58,324 nt of DNA from an uncultured Rhodopila sp. (GTDB taxonomy: Bacteria; Pseudomonadota; Alphaproteobacteria; Acetobacterales; Acetobacteraceae), in assembly GCF_903915725.1 (NCBI RefSeq), contig NZ_CAIWTY010000067.1, positions 1 through 58,324 of the forward strand. The letters run 5' to 3'. The translations under genes were made by a program, and so were the position numbers. Of the stretch, positions 8,711 to 17,855 are shown piece by piece (position 1 is the stretch's first letter; every line of letters starts with the position of its first letter). Below the pieces are notes generated by a model. It worked only from the letters and a program-made list of their open reading frames with translations, searched no databases and was not told where the DNA came from.

Positions 8711-9502
8711 GTGAGGCGCCGGCTGCGCCGTCCCGGCCTGCGCGCCGCACTGGATGCAGCCATGATCCCGACGTTCGGCGCGCCGGCCGGGTCCGAGGCG
8801 ATCCGGTTTGTCCGCTCTCCGGGTTCGCTGCCGCGCGGGCGGCGGGTCTATGCCATCGGTGACATCCATGGTCAGCGCGACAGATTGGCTGCGCTGCACG
8901 CCCTGATCGCGGCTGATCTCGCGGCGCGGCCGGCGGCATCCGCTGTCTTGGTGCATCTGGGTGATTACATCGGTCACGGACCGGACAGCGCCGGCGTCGT
9001 TGCGCTTCTGATGGCTGGCCAGGGCGTGCCGGCCGTCAACCTGCTTGGCGATCACGAGCGGATGCTGCTGGACGCTCTGGCCGGCGACCGTCCGGCGGCG
9101 ACGGATTGGCTATGGTTCGGCGGGAGGCAGGCGCTGGTCAGTTGGGGCGTCGACCCTGAGTTGCCGCGCGCAGACTGGGAAGCGGCCCTGCCGCCGGATC
9201 ATGTGCGATGGCTGCGCACCCTGGTGCTGACGCACCGGGAGGGCGACTACCTGTTCGTCCATGCCGGCATCCGGCCGGGCGTTCCGCTGGCAGAACAAAG
9301 CCCGGAGGATCTGGTCAGCATGCGCCAGCCGTTCCTGACCTCCGATCGGGATCATGGCGTGATCGTCGTGCACGGCCACTCAAGCGGCCCATCGGTGCAC
9401 ATCACAAACAACCGGATTGGCCTCGATACCGGTGCGGGGATCGGCGGCAAGCTGAGCTGCGCGGTGCTGGAGGATGACGTTATCGGCCTGATCGCGGTGT
9501 GA
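8711..9502 (+). CDS. Metallophosphoesterase (Ser/Thr phosphatase type)
   Basis: A 263-residue calcineurin-like phosphoesterase. Metal-binding motifs are in order: GDIHGQ (about 54-59), GDYIGHG (about 87-93), GDHE (about 115-118), a His in the FVHAG segment (about 183-187) and HGHS near 223. The set matches bacterial PrpA/ApaH-like phosphatases. The frame opens with a GTG at 8711 preceded by GAGGAAA; an ATG at 8762 would drop 17 Arg-rich residues and is equally possible. It is divergent from the MaoC pair. The substrate (phosphoprotein or dinucleotide) cannot be told from sequence. Confidence 0.85.
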   Translation: MRRRLRRPGLRAALDAAMIPTFGAPAGSEAIRFVRSPGSLPRGRRVYAIGDIHGQRDRLAALHALIAADLAARPAASAVLVHLGDYIGHGPDSAGVVALLMAGQGVPAVNLLGDHERMLLDALAGDRPAATDWLWFGGRQALVSWGVDPELPRADWEAALPPDHVRWLRTLVLTHREGDYLFVHAGIRPGVPLAEQSPEDLVSMRQPFLTSDRDHGVIVVHGHSSGPSVHITNNRIGLDTGAGIGGKLSCAVLEDDVIGLIAV

Positions 9503-9511
9503 CCCTGGCGG

Positions 9512-9859
9512 TTATGCCGCGTCCCCGACAACCCGCACCCGCCCCCGCGCGCGGTCAGGCGATTCGCCGCGGACAACGATATCCACATCCAGCCCCAGAG
9601 CCGCCATGCATCGGAGCAGCCGATCGCTGGAGAAACCGGCAAGCCGGCCATTCATCAAGGCGGAGACCTTCGGTTGGTCGAGGCCGATCAAGGTTGCTGC
9701 CTGCGCCTGGGTCAGTTTGCGGCGGGCAATCGCGGCGCGGATGTGGGACGCCAGTTTGGCCTTCGCCAGTTCCTCATCCGGTTGCGCAACGCCGAGATCG
9801 GCGAAGACGTTGCCGGAGCCGGGCGTTACCGCGATGCGGTCTTCGTCATGGTCAGCCAT
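9512..9859 (-). CDS. Xre-family antitoxin / transcriptional regulator
   Basis: A 115-residue protein with a central helix-turn-helix (about 45-75: LTQAQAATLIGLDQPKVSAL), the form seen in HigA-type antitoxins encoded after their toxin. It starts inside the end of the toxin gene (34-bp overlap), so translation is coupled. Its expected role is to neutralise the toxin and to repress the shared promoter. It converges on the phosphatase gene with a 9-base gap. Confidence 0.85.
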   Translation of the reverse strand: MADHDEDRIAVTPGSGNVFADLGVAQPDEELAKAKLASHIRAAIARRKLTQAQAATLIGLDQPKVSALMNGRLAGFSSDRLLRCMAALGLDVDIVVRGESPDRARGRVRVVGDAA

Positions 9860-10221
9860 TGCTCGTGATCCTGTTGGGCGCGTTTGAGACGTTGCTCGAT
9901 GAGCGCGATTTGGTGACGCGGCGTGGCGATGCCGGTTTTTGACTTCTTCTGGAAGGCGTGCAGGACATAGACGGCGTAGTGGAAGCGCACGGTGTAGATC
10001 GCCCGGTAGGTGTCGCCGTCGTCGTCATCGACGATCTCCAGCACCCCGGCCCCGCCGAAACCGTGCAGCGGCTTTGCCCAAGGCGCCTTGCCGCCGATTT
10101 GCGCCTCCCACAACGCGCCGCCGATGCGCAGGCGGACGGCTTCGGGGAAGTCGCGGACGTCCTGCTTGCTCGATCCGATCCAGCGCACCGGCTTGGGTTG
10201 CGGGTCATCGTGTAACACCAT
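9826..10221 (-). CDS. RelE/HigB-like toxin (Gp49/DUF891 type)
   Basis: A 131-residue protein of the phage-derived Gp49/RelE superfamily: KPVRWIGSSKQDVRDFP near the N-terminus, a WAKPLHGFGG stretch, then YRAIYTVRFHYAVYVLHAFQKKS and TP..I..A..R. These are hallmarks of HigB-type mRNA endonucleases that cut translated mRNA on the ribosome. It is first in a two-gene operon with the Xre antitoxin, the toxin-first order typical of HigBA. The start is the ATG at 10221, with GAGAG upstream. Confidence 0.87.
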   Translation of the reverse strand: MVLHDDPQPKPVRWIGSSKQDVRDFPEAVRLRIGGALWEAQIGGKAPWAKPLHGFGGAGVLEIVDDDDGDTYRAIYTVRFHYAVYVLHAFQKKSKTGIATPRHQIALIEQRLKRAQQDHEQWLTMTKTASR

Positions 10222-10232
10222 CTGCTCTCACC

Positions 10233-10248
10233 ATGCCATATGTAGCAT
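10233..10248. promoter_or_regulatory. Inverted repeat in the toxin-antitoxin promoter
   Basis: ATGC and GCAT arms separated by eight bases (10233-10248) lie 12-27 bases upstream of the toxin start, overlapping a likely -10 region. This is a plausible operator for the Xre antitoxin; short arms make it tentative. Confidence 0.3.
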
Positions 10249-10516
10249 AACACCTCGGCAGCCGCCAGAGCTTTTTGCCGGCTGTCTGACCGGCACCGCC
10301 GAAGTCCGATCACAAGAGATAGAGCAAAGAGGTTAACGAATCGCTAACCGGCGGGACTGCCGGGGGCGGAAATCCGCGGCCCGACGTCCGCGCGCCTGTT
10401 CACTTCTTGGCCCTGCGTGAGGACGCCTACTAGGGAGTAGCCTGCGCTTATCGTATAGCATCGTTAGCAATTTGCGCCCGGCTTCCAGCCGCCACCCAAC
10501 GAAGAAGACCGCAACC

Positions 10517-12013
10517 ATGTCCGAGACAGCAGCCCAGACCGCTCCACGAACCGCCGAGCATTTCGACGTCTTGATCGTCGGCGCCGGGATCTCCGGCATC
10601 GGCGGGGCCTACCACCTGACGCAGCAGTGCCCCGGCAAGAGCTTCGTCGTGCTGGAAGCGCTGGATCATTTCGGCGGCACGTGGTGGACCCACCGCTACC
10701 CCGGCATCCGGTCCGACAGCGACCTGCACACCTTCGGCTATCGCTTCAAGCCGTGGACCAGTGCGCCGATAGCCACCGCCGAGGAAATCCTGTCCTACAT
10801 GGGCGAGGTCATCGAGGAGAACGGCCTCGCGCCGCATATCCGTTATCACCACACGATCGTTTCGGCGAGTTGGTCGAGTGCGGCGAACCTCTGGACCATC
10901 GACGCGATGCGGACCGACACCGGCGAGGCAGTTCGTTTCACCACGAACTTCCTTTGGATGTGCCAAGGCTATTACCGGCATTCCAAGGGCTACACGCCGC
11001 AGTGGGACGGGATGGAAGCCTTCAAGGGCCGGATCGTGCATCCGCAGACCTGGCCGGAGGATTTGGACGTTACGGGCAAGCAGGTCGTGGTTATCGGCTC
11101 CGGCGCCACCGCGGCGACCTTGGTGCCGGCGATTGCGCCGGACTGCGCGCACGTCACAATGCTGCAACGCTCACCCACCTACTTCATTACGGGACGCAAC
11201 GCGATCGCCCTGGCCGAGGAACTGCGCGCATTGCAGATCGATGAGATCTGGATTCATGAAATCGTGCGCAGGAAGATCCTGCATGACCAGGATGTGTTCA
11301 CAAAGCGGTCGTTCACCGAACCGGACGTGGTGAAGCAGGAATTGCTGTCGATGGTGCGGGCAAATCTCGACGACGGCTACGATATAGAGACGCATTTCAC
11401 GCCGACCTACCGGCCGTGGCGGCAACGCATCGCCTTTGTTCCGGACGCTGATCTGTTCAAGGGGATCAAATCCGGGAAGGCTTCGGTTGTCACGGATGAA
11501 ATCGAACGCTTTACCGAAACCGGCATCCAACTGAAATCCGGCACTGCGCTGGAGGCCGACATCATCGTCACCGCCACGGGCTTCAACCTGTGCGTGCTCG
11601 GCGACATCGCGTTCAGCATCGACGGCAAGCCCCTGGTATTCTCCGATACGGTGACGTATCGGGGGATGATGTTCACCGGCGTGCCGAATATGGCCTGGGT
11701 GTTCGGCTATTTCCGTGCGAGCTGGACGTTGCGGGCGGACCTGGTGGCGGATTTCGTGTGCCGGCTGCTGACCCACATGCAGGCCAAGGGCTACTCCCGG
11801 GTCGTGCCGGCGCTGCGGCCGGAGGACAAGGACATGCCGTTACTGCCTTGGATCGATCCGGAAAACTTCAACCCGGGTTATGTGATGCGGGGCATGCACC
11901 TGCTGCCGAAACGCGGCGACAAGCCGGAATGGCAGCATACGCAGGATTACTGGGCGGAGAAGGACCAATTGCCGGCGATCGACCTGGACGATGCGGCGTT
12001 CGTCTACGGGTAA
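10517..12013 (+). CDS. Baeyer-Villiger-type flavin monooxygenase
   Basis: A 498-residue FAD/NADPH monooxygenase. The N-terminal FAD site is GAGISG (22-27), followed by FGGTWW and RYPGIRSDSD, which are conserved in this subclass. The Baeyer-Villiger fingerprint F-K-G-R-I-V-H-P-Q-T-W occupies 169-179, and the second Rossmann motif GSGATA comes near 193. A third conserved patch, IVTATGFN, is near 352. Such enzymes insert oxygen next to ketones or oxidise N/S centres. The ATG at 10517 follows GAAGAAG; an in-frame ATG at 10472 adds 15 unlikely residues. It stands alone, with 295 bases of upstream intergenic DNA. Substrate unknown. Confidence 0.88.
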   Translation: MSETAAQTAPRTAEHFDVLIVGAGISGIGGAYHLTQQCPGKSFVVLEALDHFGGTWWTHRYPGIRSDSDLHTFGYRFKPWTSAPIATAEEILSYMGEVIEENGLAPHIRYHHTIVSASWSSAANLWTIDAMRTDTGEAVRFTTNFLWMCQGYYRHSKGYTPQWDGMEAFKGRIVHPQTWPEDLDVTGKQVVVIGSGATAATLVPAIAPDCAHVTMLQRSPTYFITGRNAIALAEELRALQIDEIWIHEIVRRKILHDQDVFTKRSFTEPDVVKQELLSMVRANLDDGYDIETHFTPTYRPWRQRIAFVPDADLFKGIKSGKASVVTDEIERFTETGIQLKSGTALEADIIVTATGFNLCVLGDIAFSIDGKPLVFSDTVTYRGMMFTGVPNMAWVFGYFRASWTLRADLVADFVCRLLTHMQAKGYSRVVPALRPEDKDMPLLPWIDPENFNPGYVMRGMHLLPKRGDKPEWQHTQDYWAEKDQLPAIDLDDAAFVYG

Positions 12014-12058
12014 GCCTCTGCCGATGCGACGGCGGGTCGCCCCACCGGCCTGTGCCGC

Positions 12059-13174
12059 CTACGCCCTACGCTCCTTCCATCCCTCGACCCACCATTGAAC
12101 CGGTTCCTGATCGGCCGCCGGTTGGCTTCGGGTTTTCTTTCGGGGCGTAGCGGCCGTCGCGGCGGGACTGTTCAAAGCCACAACCGCTGCCGTCTTCGGT
12201 GGCCGTACCACCGGTTTGCGAACCTTCAACGGGACCGTTTCAATCCGGGTGACAACAGCAGCGGCCTGCCGCGTCGTTGCATTCTTGGACACGGCACACT
12301 TTACCCCGGCGACCGGTTTGGATGAAGCTCCGGCGGTTCGAGCGGTCTTCCTGGCCGGCAGCTTGCGGTCAGCGTCATCCGATCCTTCAGGTTTCCGCGT
12401 TTTGTCCGCACGCGCCACCTTGAACGCGTCGCCGTGCGCCGCCTCGGGCGCGTCTTCGCCGCCCATGTCCAAGCCGAACAGCGCAGCCATATCGTCGATT
12501 TCCAGCACCTTGCCCGCAGCCGGACCGCGCTTCGACATCGGCAGCGCCGTGCCGATATCGGCGACCAGATCCTTTTCGTTGACCGAACGCAGCAGAAACA
12601 GCAACTCCGGTTTCACATCCAGCCGCGATCCGACCCCATACAGCGTCGCCGCGACATGCTTGCACATCGACGCGTAGTCCGGGCAACTGCATGAAAACCG
12701 GATTTCCGACGGTTTCGGAAACAGACCGGTGCCCTGGCGGCAAATCCGTTCCATCACCCCCTTGGACAGCCGCCCCTGCAGCAATTCCACCAGCGAGTCG
12801 ATCCCGCCCGAGCAATCGGCGCAAATCGACTTCCAGTGCGCCTTGACCACTTCGCCGATGCTGATCTTGACCTTGTAGATCTCCGATCCGCTGACCATCG
12901 CGGTCACCTCGTTCGGGCCGATCTGCAGATCGAGAACCGAGCCGTTGCGCACATAGGTGCGGCCGCGCGGCAGCCGGTTTTCGAAATCGTGGTAGCTTTC
13001 CAGGTTGTCGCACCACGCCTTGCCCCAGAATGTCGTGGCGATTTTCTTGCCCGCGAGCGTGACCGGAGAAACAGCGGTGCCGTTTTTGGTCAGCTTCTGC
13101 ATCGCCAGGGCAGCCTTGCGGCGGCGTTCCCCCACCGGCACATAAGGCGCCCATCCCCCGTAGTAGCGCGACAT
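12059..13174 (-). CDS. SWIM zinc-finger protein
   Basis: A 371-residue protein with the SWIM zinc motif CSCPDYASMCKH (about 158-169; CxCx6CxH), a likely DNA- or protein-binding module. The N-terminus (MSRYYGGWAPYVPVGERRR) is typical of the bacterial family that travels with SNF2 ATPases. The last 130 residues are a low-complexity Ala/Lys/Pro/Arg tail resembling histone-like tails. It lies 5 bases downstream of the SNF2 helicase gene, so the two are one operon and probably one machine acting on DNA. Its exact role is not established. Confidence 0.88.
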   Translation of the reverse strand: MSRYYGGWAPYVPVGERRRKAALAMQKLTKNGTAVSPVTLAGKKIATTFWGKAWCDNLESYHDFENRLPRGRTYVRNGSVLDLQIGPNEVTAMVSGSEIYKVKISIGEVVKAHWKSICADCSGGIDSLVELLQGRLSKGVMERICRQGTGLFPKPSEIRFSCSCPDYASMCKHVAATLYGVGSRLDVKPELLFLLRSVNEKDLVADIGTALPMSKRGPAAGKVLEIDDMAALFGLDMGGEDAPEAAHGDAFKVARADKTRKPEGSDDADRKLPARKTARTAGASSKPVAGVKCAVSKNATTRQAAAVVTRIETVPLKVRKPVVRPPKTAAVVALNSPAATAATPRKKTRSQPAADQEPVQWWVEGWKERRA

Positions 13175-13179
13175 CCCTG

Positions 13180-15864
13180 TTACTCCTTCATCGCGGTATG
13201 GAGGTCCAGCGCCACCAGCCGCAACAGATCATCGTTTTTCATCTCGGTGAGGTTGATCTCGCCCCCGCCTGCCAGCAGCTCATTTGACAACCCGCGCTTC
13301 GATTCGATCAAGCGGTCGATTTTCTCCTCGACCGTGCCGCGGCAAATGAACTTGTGGACCACGACGTTCTTCTTCTGGCCGATGCGGAATGCCCGGTCGG
13401 TTGCCTGATTCTCCACCGCGGGGTTCCACCAGCGATCGACATGCACCACGTGCGACGCCGCGGTCAGGGTCAGTCCGGAGCCGCCCGCCTTGAGCGACAG
13501 CACGCAAAACGGCACCGACTCGTCGTCCTGGAACCGCTGCACCAGCGCCTTGCGGTGCTTCACGGCCGTCTCGCCATGCAGGACCAGGCCGGAGCGGCCG
13601 AACACCTGACCGAGGAAGGCCGCCAGCGGCCCGGTCATCTCGCGGAACTGGGTAAATATCAGCATCTTCTCCTGCCGGGCGGCGACGACCTCGGCGATTT
13701 CCCGCAGGCGCGCCCATTTGCCGCTGTCCTCCTCGGCCCAGGCCGAATCGTTCAACCACTGCGAGGGATGGTTGCAGATCTGCTTGAGCCGCATCAGCAT
13801 CGCCAACACCACGCCCTTGCGCTGGATGCCCTCGGACTGCTCCAGGCTTTTTTCCAGATCCTGCACCGCCTGTTCATACAGCGCCGCCTGCCGCCGGCTC
13901 AGCCCGCAATACGCCTTGATCTCGGTCTTGTCGGGCAAATCGGCGATGATCGACCGATCGGTTTTCATCCGGCGCAGAATGTAGGGCCGCACCAACTCGC
14001 GCAGCGGCCCGTACGGATTGTCGGTCCGCTCGGCCAGCCCCTTGGCGTAGCGGGAAAACTGCCTGGCGCTGCCCAGCAGGCCCGGATTTATGAAATCGAA
14101 GATCGACCACAAATCGCCGAGACTGTTTTCCACCGGCGTTCCGGTCAGCGCGATCCGCGCCGAACCGCGCAACGCCTTCGCCGCCTTGGTCTGCCTTGCG
14201 TTCGGGTTCTTGATCGCCTGCGCCTCATCCAGGATGACGAAGCGCCATGCCGTCTCCGCAAACGCCGGGATGCGCAGCAGCGAGCCGTAGCTGGTGATAG
14301 CGAGATCGTATCCCTCCGGCGTGAACTGCTTGATCGCCTCGGCTGGCATCGCCGACGGATGCACGATCGCCGCCTTCAGATCCGGCGCGAATTTCTCGAT
14401 CTCCGCCGCCCAGTTGCCCAACAGCGAGGCCGGCGCCACCAGCAGGCTCGCAGGCCGCCCGGGATTGCGCGCCTTGTCCACCAGCAGCAGCGACAGCACC
14501 TGGATGGTCTTGCCGAGACCCATGTCATCGGCCAGACACGCCCCCAGGCCGAGGCCCGACAACAGGTGCAGCCACCGCGTGCCGGCACGCTGGTAAGGTC
14601 GCAACGTCCCGCGCAGCGAGACCCCGGGATCGGCGCCGTCGCCATCCGCGCCACGCAGCGCGGTCAAGGTCTGTTCAAGCCAGGGTCCCGCCGTCACGCG
14701 CGACCAGTCCGCGTCGCGCGCGGCCGGCTCGTCGCCGGTGACCGCCGCACCCGCCAGCATCCGCATCGCCTCGACGAAGCTCATGCCGTCTTTGGCCGCG
14801 AGATTCTCGGCGGCGCGGAACTGCTCCATGGTGCGTTCAAAGCGGGCGCGGTCAACCTCCACCCATTGGCCGCGCAGCAGCACCAGATCCTCGGTGCCGG
14901 CGAGCAGGGCGGCGATCTCGTCCTCGGTCAGCGGTTCGCCGTCCAGCGTGACGCCCATGCGGAAATCCAGCAGCGCGTCCAGGCCAACCTCCGACGGCCG
15001 GCTGGAGCCAATGGTACCGGTGACCTGCGGCCGCGGCGGCCGGTTGGCGCGCCAGGCGGCCGGCATGCGGACGACCACGCCGGCACTTTCCAGTTCCGGC
15101 AGACTGCGCAGAAACCGCGACGCCTCGCCGGGACCCCAGCGTAGCGGGTGGAAAATCTCCCCAGCGTCGATCATCGGCCGCAGCCAGTCGCAATGCTCCG
15201 CCGCGCGCTGCACCGGCAGCAGTAGCGACAGCAGCCGATCCCTTTCCCCGGCGTATTCGCGCAGCGCCTGGCCGAGTGGAACGTGCTGGGCCCTGGCCTG
15301 TGCCGACAGCCGGGTGGTGTAGGTTGCCATGAAGGCGAACGGCTGCTCGGCGTCGCGGCGATTTTCCGCGAGGTTGAAATGCACCCGCCCGACAAGGTTC
15401 CAGGCGGGGTTCAGGGATGTCAGGAAGTCCTGCAAACTGGTGCGGGCTGCGGCAAGCGAGGCGGCAAACGCCCGCCCCATGTCCTTCCACAAGTCCAGCA
15501 GTACGTCCGGCGTCAGATACTCGGCGCCCGCCATCATCGGCGCGGTGAGCACGAGGGAAGCACGCTCGGCCTCGGTGGGCGCTGGCACGTCCGGCAGGGT
15601 GGCCGAACCATCGTCCTCCGCGCCGGACGCATGCAGGCAAAGTGACCCGACATATCGGGAAGCGAAGGCCCGCCACCAGACCAACACGGGCGGCAATGCC
15701 TGCCCGACTTCGCCGGCGCCCAGCCGCACCAGCCCGTCTCCGGTCCCGAGGGCAAAACTCTCTGTCAGGCGAGCCGCAACCCGCGCGTCGAATTCCGGCG
15801 CGTCGTCCGGATGTTCGACGATCAGGTGTCCGTGGGGGGTGAGGCGTAATCCGAATCCAGGCAT
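13180..15864 (-). CDS. SNF2-family DEAD/DEAH ATPase
   Basis: An 894-residue SWI2/SNF2-type translocase. An N-terminal region (about 1-420) of bacterial SNF2-associated type precedes the two RecA lobes. Motifs visible: DDMGLGKTIQ (Walker A, about 446-455), ILDEAQAIKNP (Walker B, about 542-552), LTGTPVEN, LKQICNHP, LSLKAGGSGLTLTAA and QATDRAFRIGQ (motif VI, near 818-828). It uses ATP to move along double-stranded DNA and strip or remodel proteins. It is the first gene of an operon with the SWIM protein. Length and motif set are complete, so it should be active. Confidence 0.92.
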   Translation of the reverse strand: MPGFGLRLTPHGHLIVEHPDDAPEFDARVAARLTESFALGTGDGLVRLGAGEVGQALPPVLVWWRAFASRYVGSLCLHASGAEDDGSATLPDVPAPTEAERASLVLTAPMMAGAEYLTPDVLLDLWKDMGRAFAASLAAARTSLQDFLTSLNPAWNLVGRVHFNLAENRRDAEQPFAFMATYTTRLSAQARAQHVPLGQALREYAGERDRLLSLLLPVQRAAEHCDWLRPMIDAGEIFHPLRWGPGEASRFLRSLPELESAGVVVRMPAAWRANRPPRPQVTGTIGSSRPSEVGLDALLDFRMGVTLDGEPLTEDEIAALLAGTEDLVLLRGQWVEVDRARFERTMEQFRAAENLAAKDGMSFVEAMRMLAGAAVTGDEPAARDADWSRVTAGPWLEQTLTALRGADGDGADPGVSLRGTLRPYQRAGTRWLHLLSGLGLGACLADDMGLGKTIQVLSLLLVDKARNPGRPASLLVAPASLLGNWAAEIEKFAPDLKAAIVHPSAMPAEAIKQFTPEGYDLAITSYGSLLRIPAFAETAWRFVILDEAQAIKNPNARQTKAAKALRGSARIALTGTPVENSLGDLWSIFDFINPGLLGSARQFSRYAKGLAERTDNPYGPLRELVRPYILRRMKTDRSIIADLPDKTEIKAYCGLSRRQAALYEQAVQDLEKSLEQSEGIQRKGVVLAMLMRLKQICNHPSQWLNDSAWAEEDSGKWARLREIAEVVAARQEKMLIFTQFREMTGPLAAFLGQVFGRSGLVLHGETAVKHRKALVQRFQDDESVPFCVLSLKAGGSGLTLTAASHVVHVDRWWNPAVENQATDRAFRIGQKKNVVVHKFICRGTVEEKIDRLIESKRGLSNELLAGGGEINLTEMKNDDLLRLVALDLHTAMKE

Positions 15865-15950
15865 GCGGGCATTCTATGCTGGCGGCTCGGATCTTGGCCT
15901 CCGAAAATTCTCAGGCGGCGCGGGCTTCCCAGCGGACTGTGCCGCGTCAT

Positions 15951-17564
15951 CTATTGGGAAAATGGGGCATAGTCCTGAGCACACCTCGATCCGTCCGGCG
16001 GAACCGTGCCGTCGATCAGGTAAGCGGCGATGTAGTCTTGCGCGCACCGGCTCGGGTTCAGGAGCTCGGTGTGCCCGAAGCCGTCAACGGTCAGAAAATG
16101 CCCATCGAACAACTCGGCCGCCATGCGGCGTGAGCTTGAATACGGCGTCGCCGGGTCGAACGTATTGCCGACAACGAGCACCGGCGGAGTCGGATTGTTC
16201 CACGGACCGAGATAGCTATCGGCCGCCTGTGCCGACCAGCCCAGACAAATCGCAAGAAGCGGCCAGCTGTTTACGCCTGCCCGCCGGTCAGAGAACATGG
16301 CCTGTTTTACATTTGCGGATACGGTTGGTGGATTCGGACTCTCGCCGCAAATGACGGAGGCCTGACGTCCATAGCTGGTTGTATAGGTGGTTGTCTGCGA
16401 CGATGCAGGCACCACGGCCGGGGCCGGCGGCGGGGCGGCCGAGGACTGCCCCACGGAATTGGCGGCTGACCAGACATCCTGCAGGAACTGCGCAACGGCG
16501 ATGTAGCCGGGGAAGCGGTCGAAGCCCGGGACCGGATGGATGATGAAGATCGAACTTTGAAAATAAGAGAGAACGACAGTGTCATCGACTGTCTGGCCAT
16601 CGACCGTTACGGGATTGGCTCTGAGATCCTCCAGCAACGAATTATACTTCTGGAGCGTTGCTTCGGTGGTCGGAGCGGCAAAGGGGCAACTGGAAACACC
16701 GGCCTCACCGCATGCGGACAGGAAGGCCGTTACCGTTTCGGCCGCTCCGGTGTCGGAACCGATTCGCACGAATGTGCTCAGTCCGGGACTGTCCTTGCCG
16801 GTCCCCGCCCAGGCCGTCGGGTAAACCGCGCCATCCAGCACCGCGGCCCGGACATTGCCGGGGAACATGTTCAGATAGGTTGCGCCCAGAAACGTGCCAT
16901 ACGATGTGCCGTAATAGCTGATCTTGGCGTCGCCTACGGCCTGCCGGAGAAGATCGAGATCGCGCGCATTGTCCGCTGTCGAAACATGCGCCAGAAGGGA
17001 GCCTTCCCTGGCAACGCAGGCTTGGTTTAGTGTGGCCCGAGCATTGGAGAAATGAGCCAGATCTGTAGGAGACACTGGAATCGCAGGCAGCCCGGAATAC
17101 AGGTTTGCCGTGAAGGTAGCTTCCTCAGCCTCGTTGTCGAAGCACTGAACGACGGGCGTTGTGTCGCCTCCCATGCCTCTGGGATCCCAACTGACGATAT
17201 CGAAGCGGCTTCTGACCTGTTGCGGAAAGCCAGTGATGGCAATGGGCATATACTGTGTTCCGGAGTCGCTCGGGCCGCCGGGATTCCAGAACAGCGTGCC
17301 GATCCGGTGTTTTGGGTCGTCTGCGGAATGTTTGATCAGGGCAAGCGCGAACGATGCACCGTGCGGAACGGCATAGTCGATTGGAACCTGTGCGGTGGAG
17401 CACAGGAATCCGGCGTCCTGCTGATTGGCGCAAGGCTGCCAGTTCAGGACCGGCACCGCGACGGTTTCGGAGGCGGCGGCCGGCAACACAAATGTCGCGG
17501 CACAGGCCGAAGCGACCCGTACGGCCGCCGCCATGGCACGCAGGATGGATTGAGATGCAGACAT
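15951..17564 (-). CDS. Secreted alpha/beta hydrolase, tripeptidyl-aminopeptidase type
   Basis: A 537-residue exported hydrolase. A signal peptide covers about 1-30 (hydrophobic, ending A-A-A-S-E). The oxyanion segment WNPGGPSDSG is near 93-102, WDPRGMGG near 125-132, and the nucleophile elbow GTSYGT near 217-222. The C-terminal TAP-like cap/His segment contains GNTFDPATP and the catalytic-His stretch DGFGHTEL. The family includes Streptomyces-type secreted tripeptidyl aminopeptidases and related proline-type peptidases. It acts in the periplasm or outside the cell. It is monocistronic as far as seen. Substrate preference cannot be read from sequence. Confidence 0.87.
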   Translation of the reverse strand: MSASQSILRAMAAAVRVASACAATFVLPAAASETVAVPVLNWQPCANQQDAGFLCSTAQVPIDYAVPHGASFALALIKHSADDPKHRIGTLFWNPGGPSDSGTQYMPIAITGFPQQVRSRFDIVSWDPRGMGGDTTPVVQCFDNEAEEATFTANLYSGLPAIPVSPTDLAHFSNARATLNQACVAREGSLLAHVSTADNARDLDLLRQAVGDAKISYYGTSYGTFLGATYLNMFPGNVRAAVLDGAVYPTAWAGTGKDSPGLSTFVRIGSDTGAAETVTAFLSACGEAGVSSCPFAAPTTEATLQKYNSLLEDLRANPVTVDGQTVDDTVVLSYFQSSIFIIHPVPGFDRFPGYIAVAQFLQDVWSAANSVGQSSAAPPPAPAVVPASSQTTTYTTSYGRQASVICGESPNPPTVSANVKQAMFSDRRAGVNSWPLLAICLGWSAQAADSYLGPWNNPTPPVLVVGNTFDPATPYSSSRRMAAELFDGHFLTVDGFGHTELLNPSRCAQDYIAAYLIDGTVPPDGSRCAQDYAPFSQ

Positions 17565-17855
17565 GCCTACGGCTCCGTAATGGGCGGATATCGGGTTTGA
17601 TCAGAAGTGAAAGCGCCGCTGACTGGCGCGGCGGCGCGCGCCTGACTGCAAGCCGTTATCAGGTCGGGTGCGTTTTATTGCAGGCAAGCACATGCTCGTC
17701 CGTTAGCACCCCGATTTGTTGCACGCAATATACGGGAACAACAATCGGGATCACAGACAAGAGATTCCGCGGATAATTGGTGCCTTTGACCAACAATAAC
17801 GCAGGCGGCGAGGCAACATTCTATTGGTGTCTTGCCGCGACCGGTCGGTCCTGGT
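17565..17855. other. Intergenic region
   Basis: About 290 bases between two leftward genes. It holds the promoter of the secreted hydrolase and the 3' end of the ureohydrolase transcript. No gene or strong structured element was recognised. Confidence 0.4.

Noticed and set aside
13354..15144. 596-codon frame opposite the SNF2 gene
   Set aside because: A His/Gln/Arg-rich shadow frame; the SNF2 motifs on the minus strand explain this DNA.
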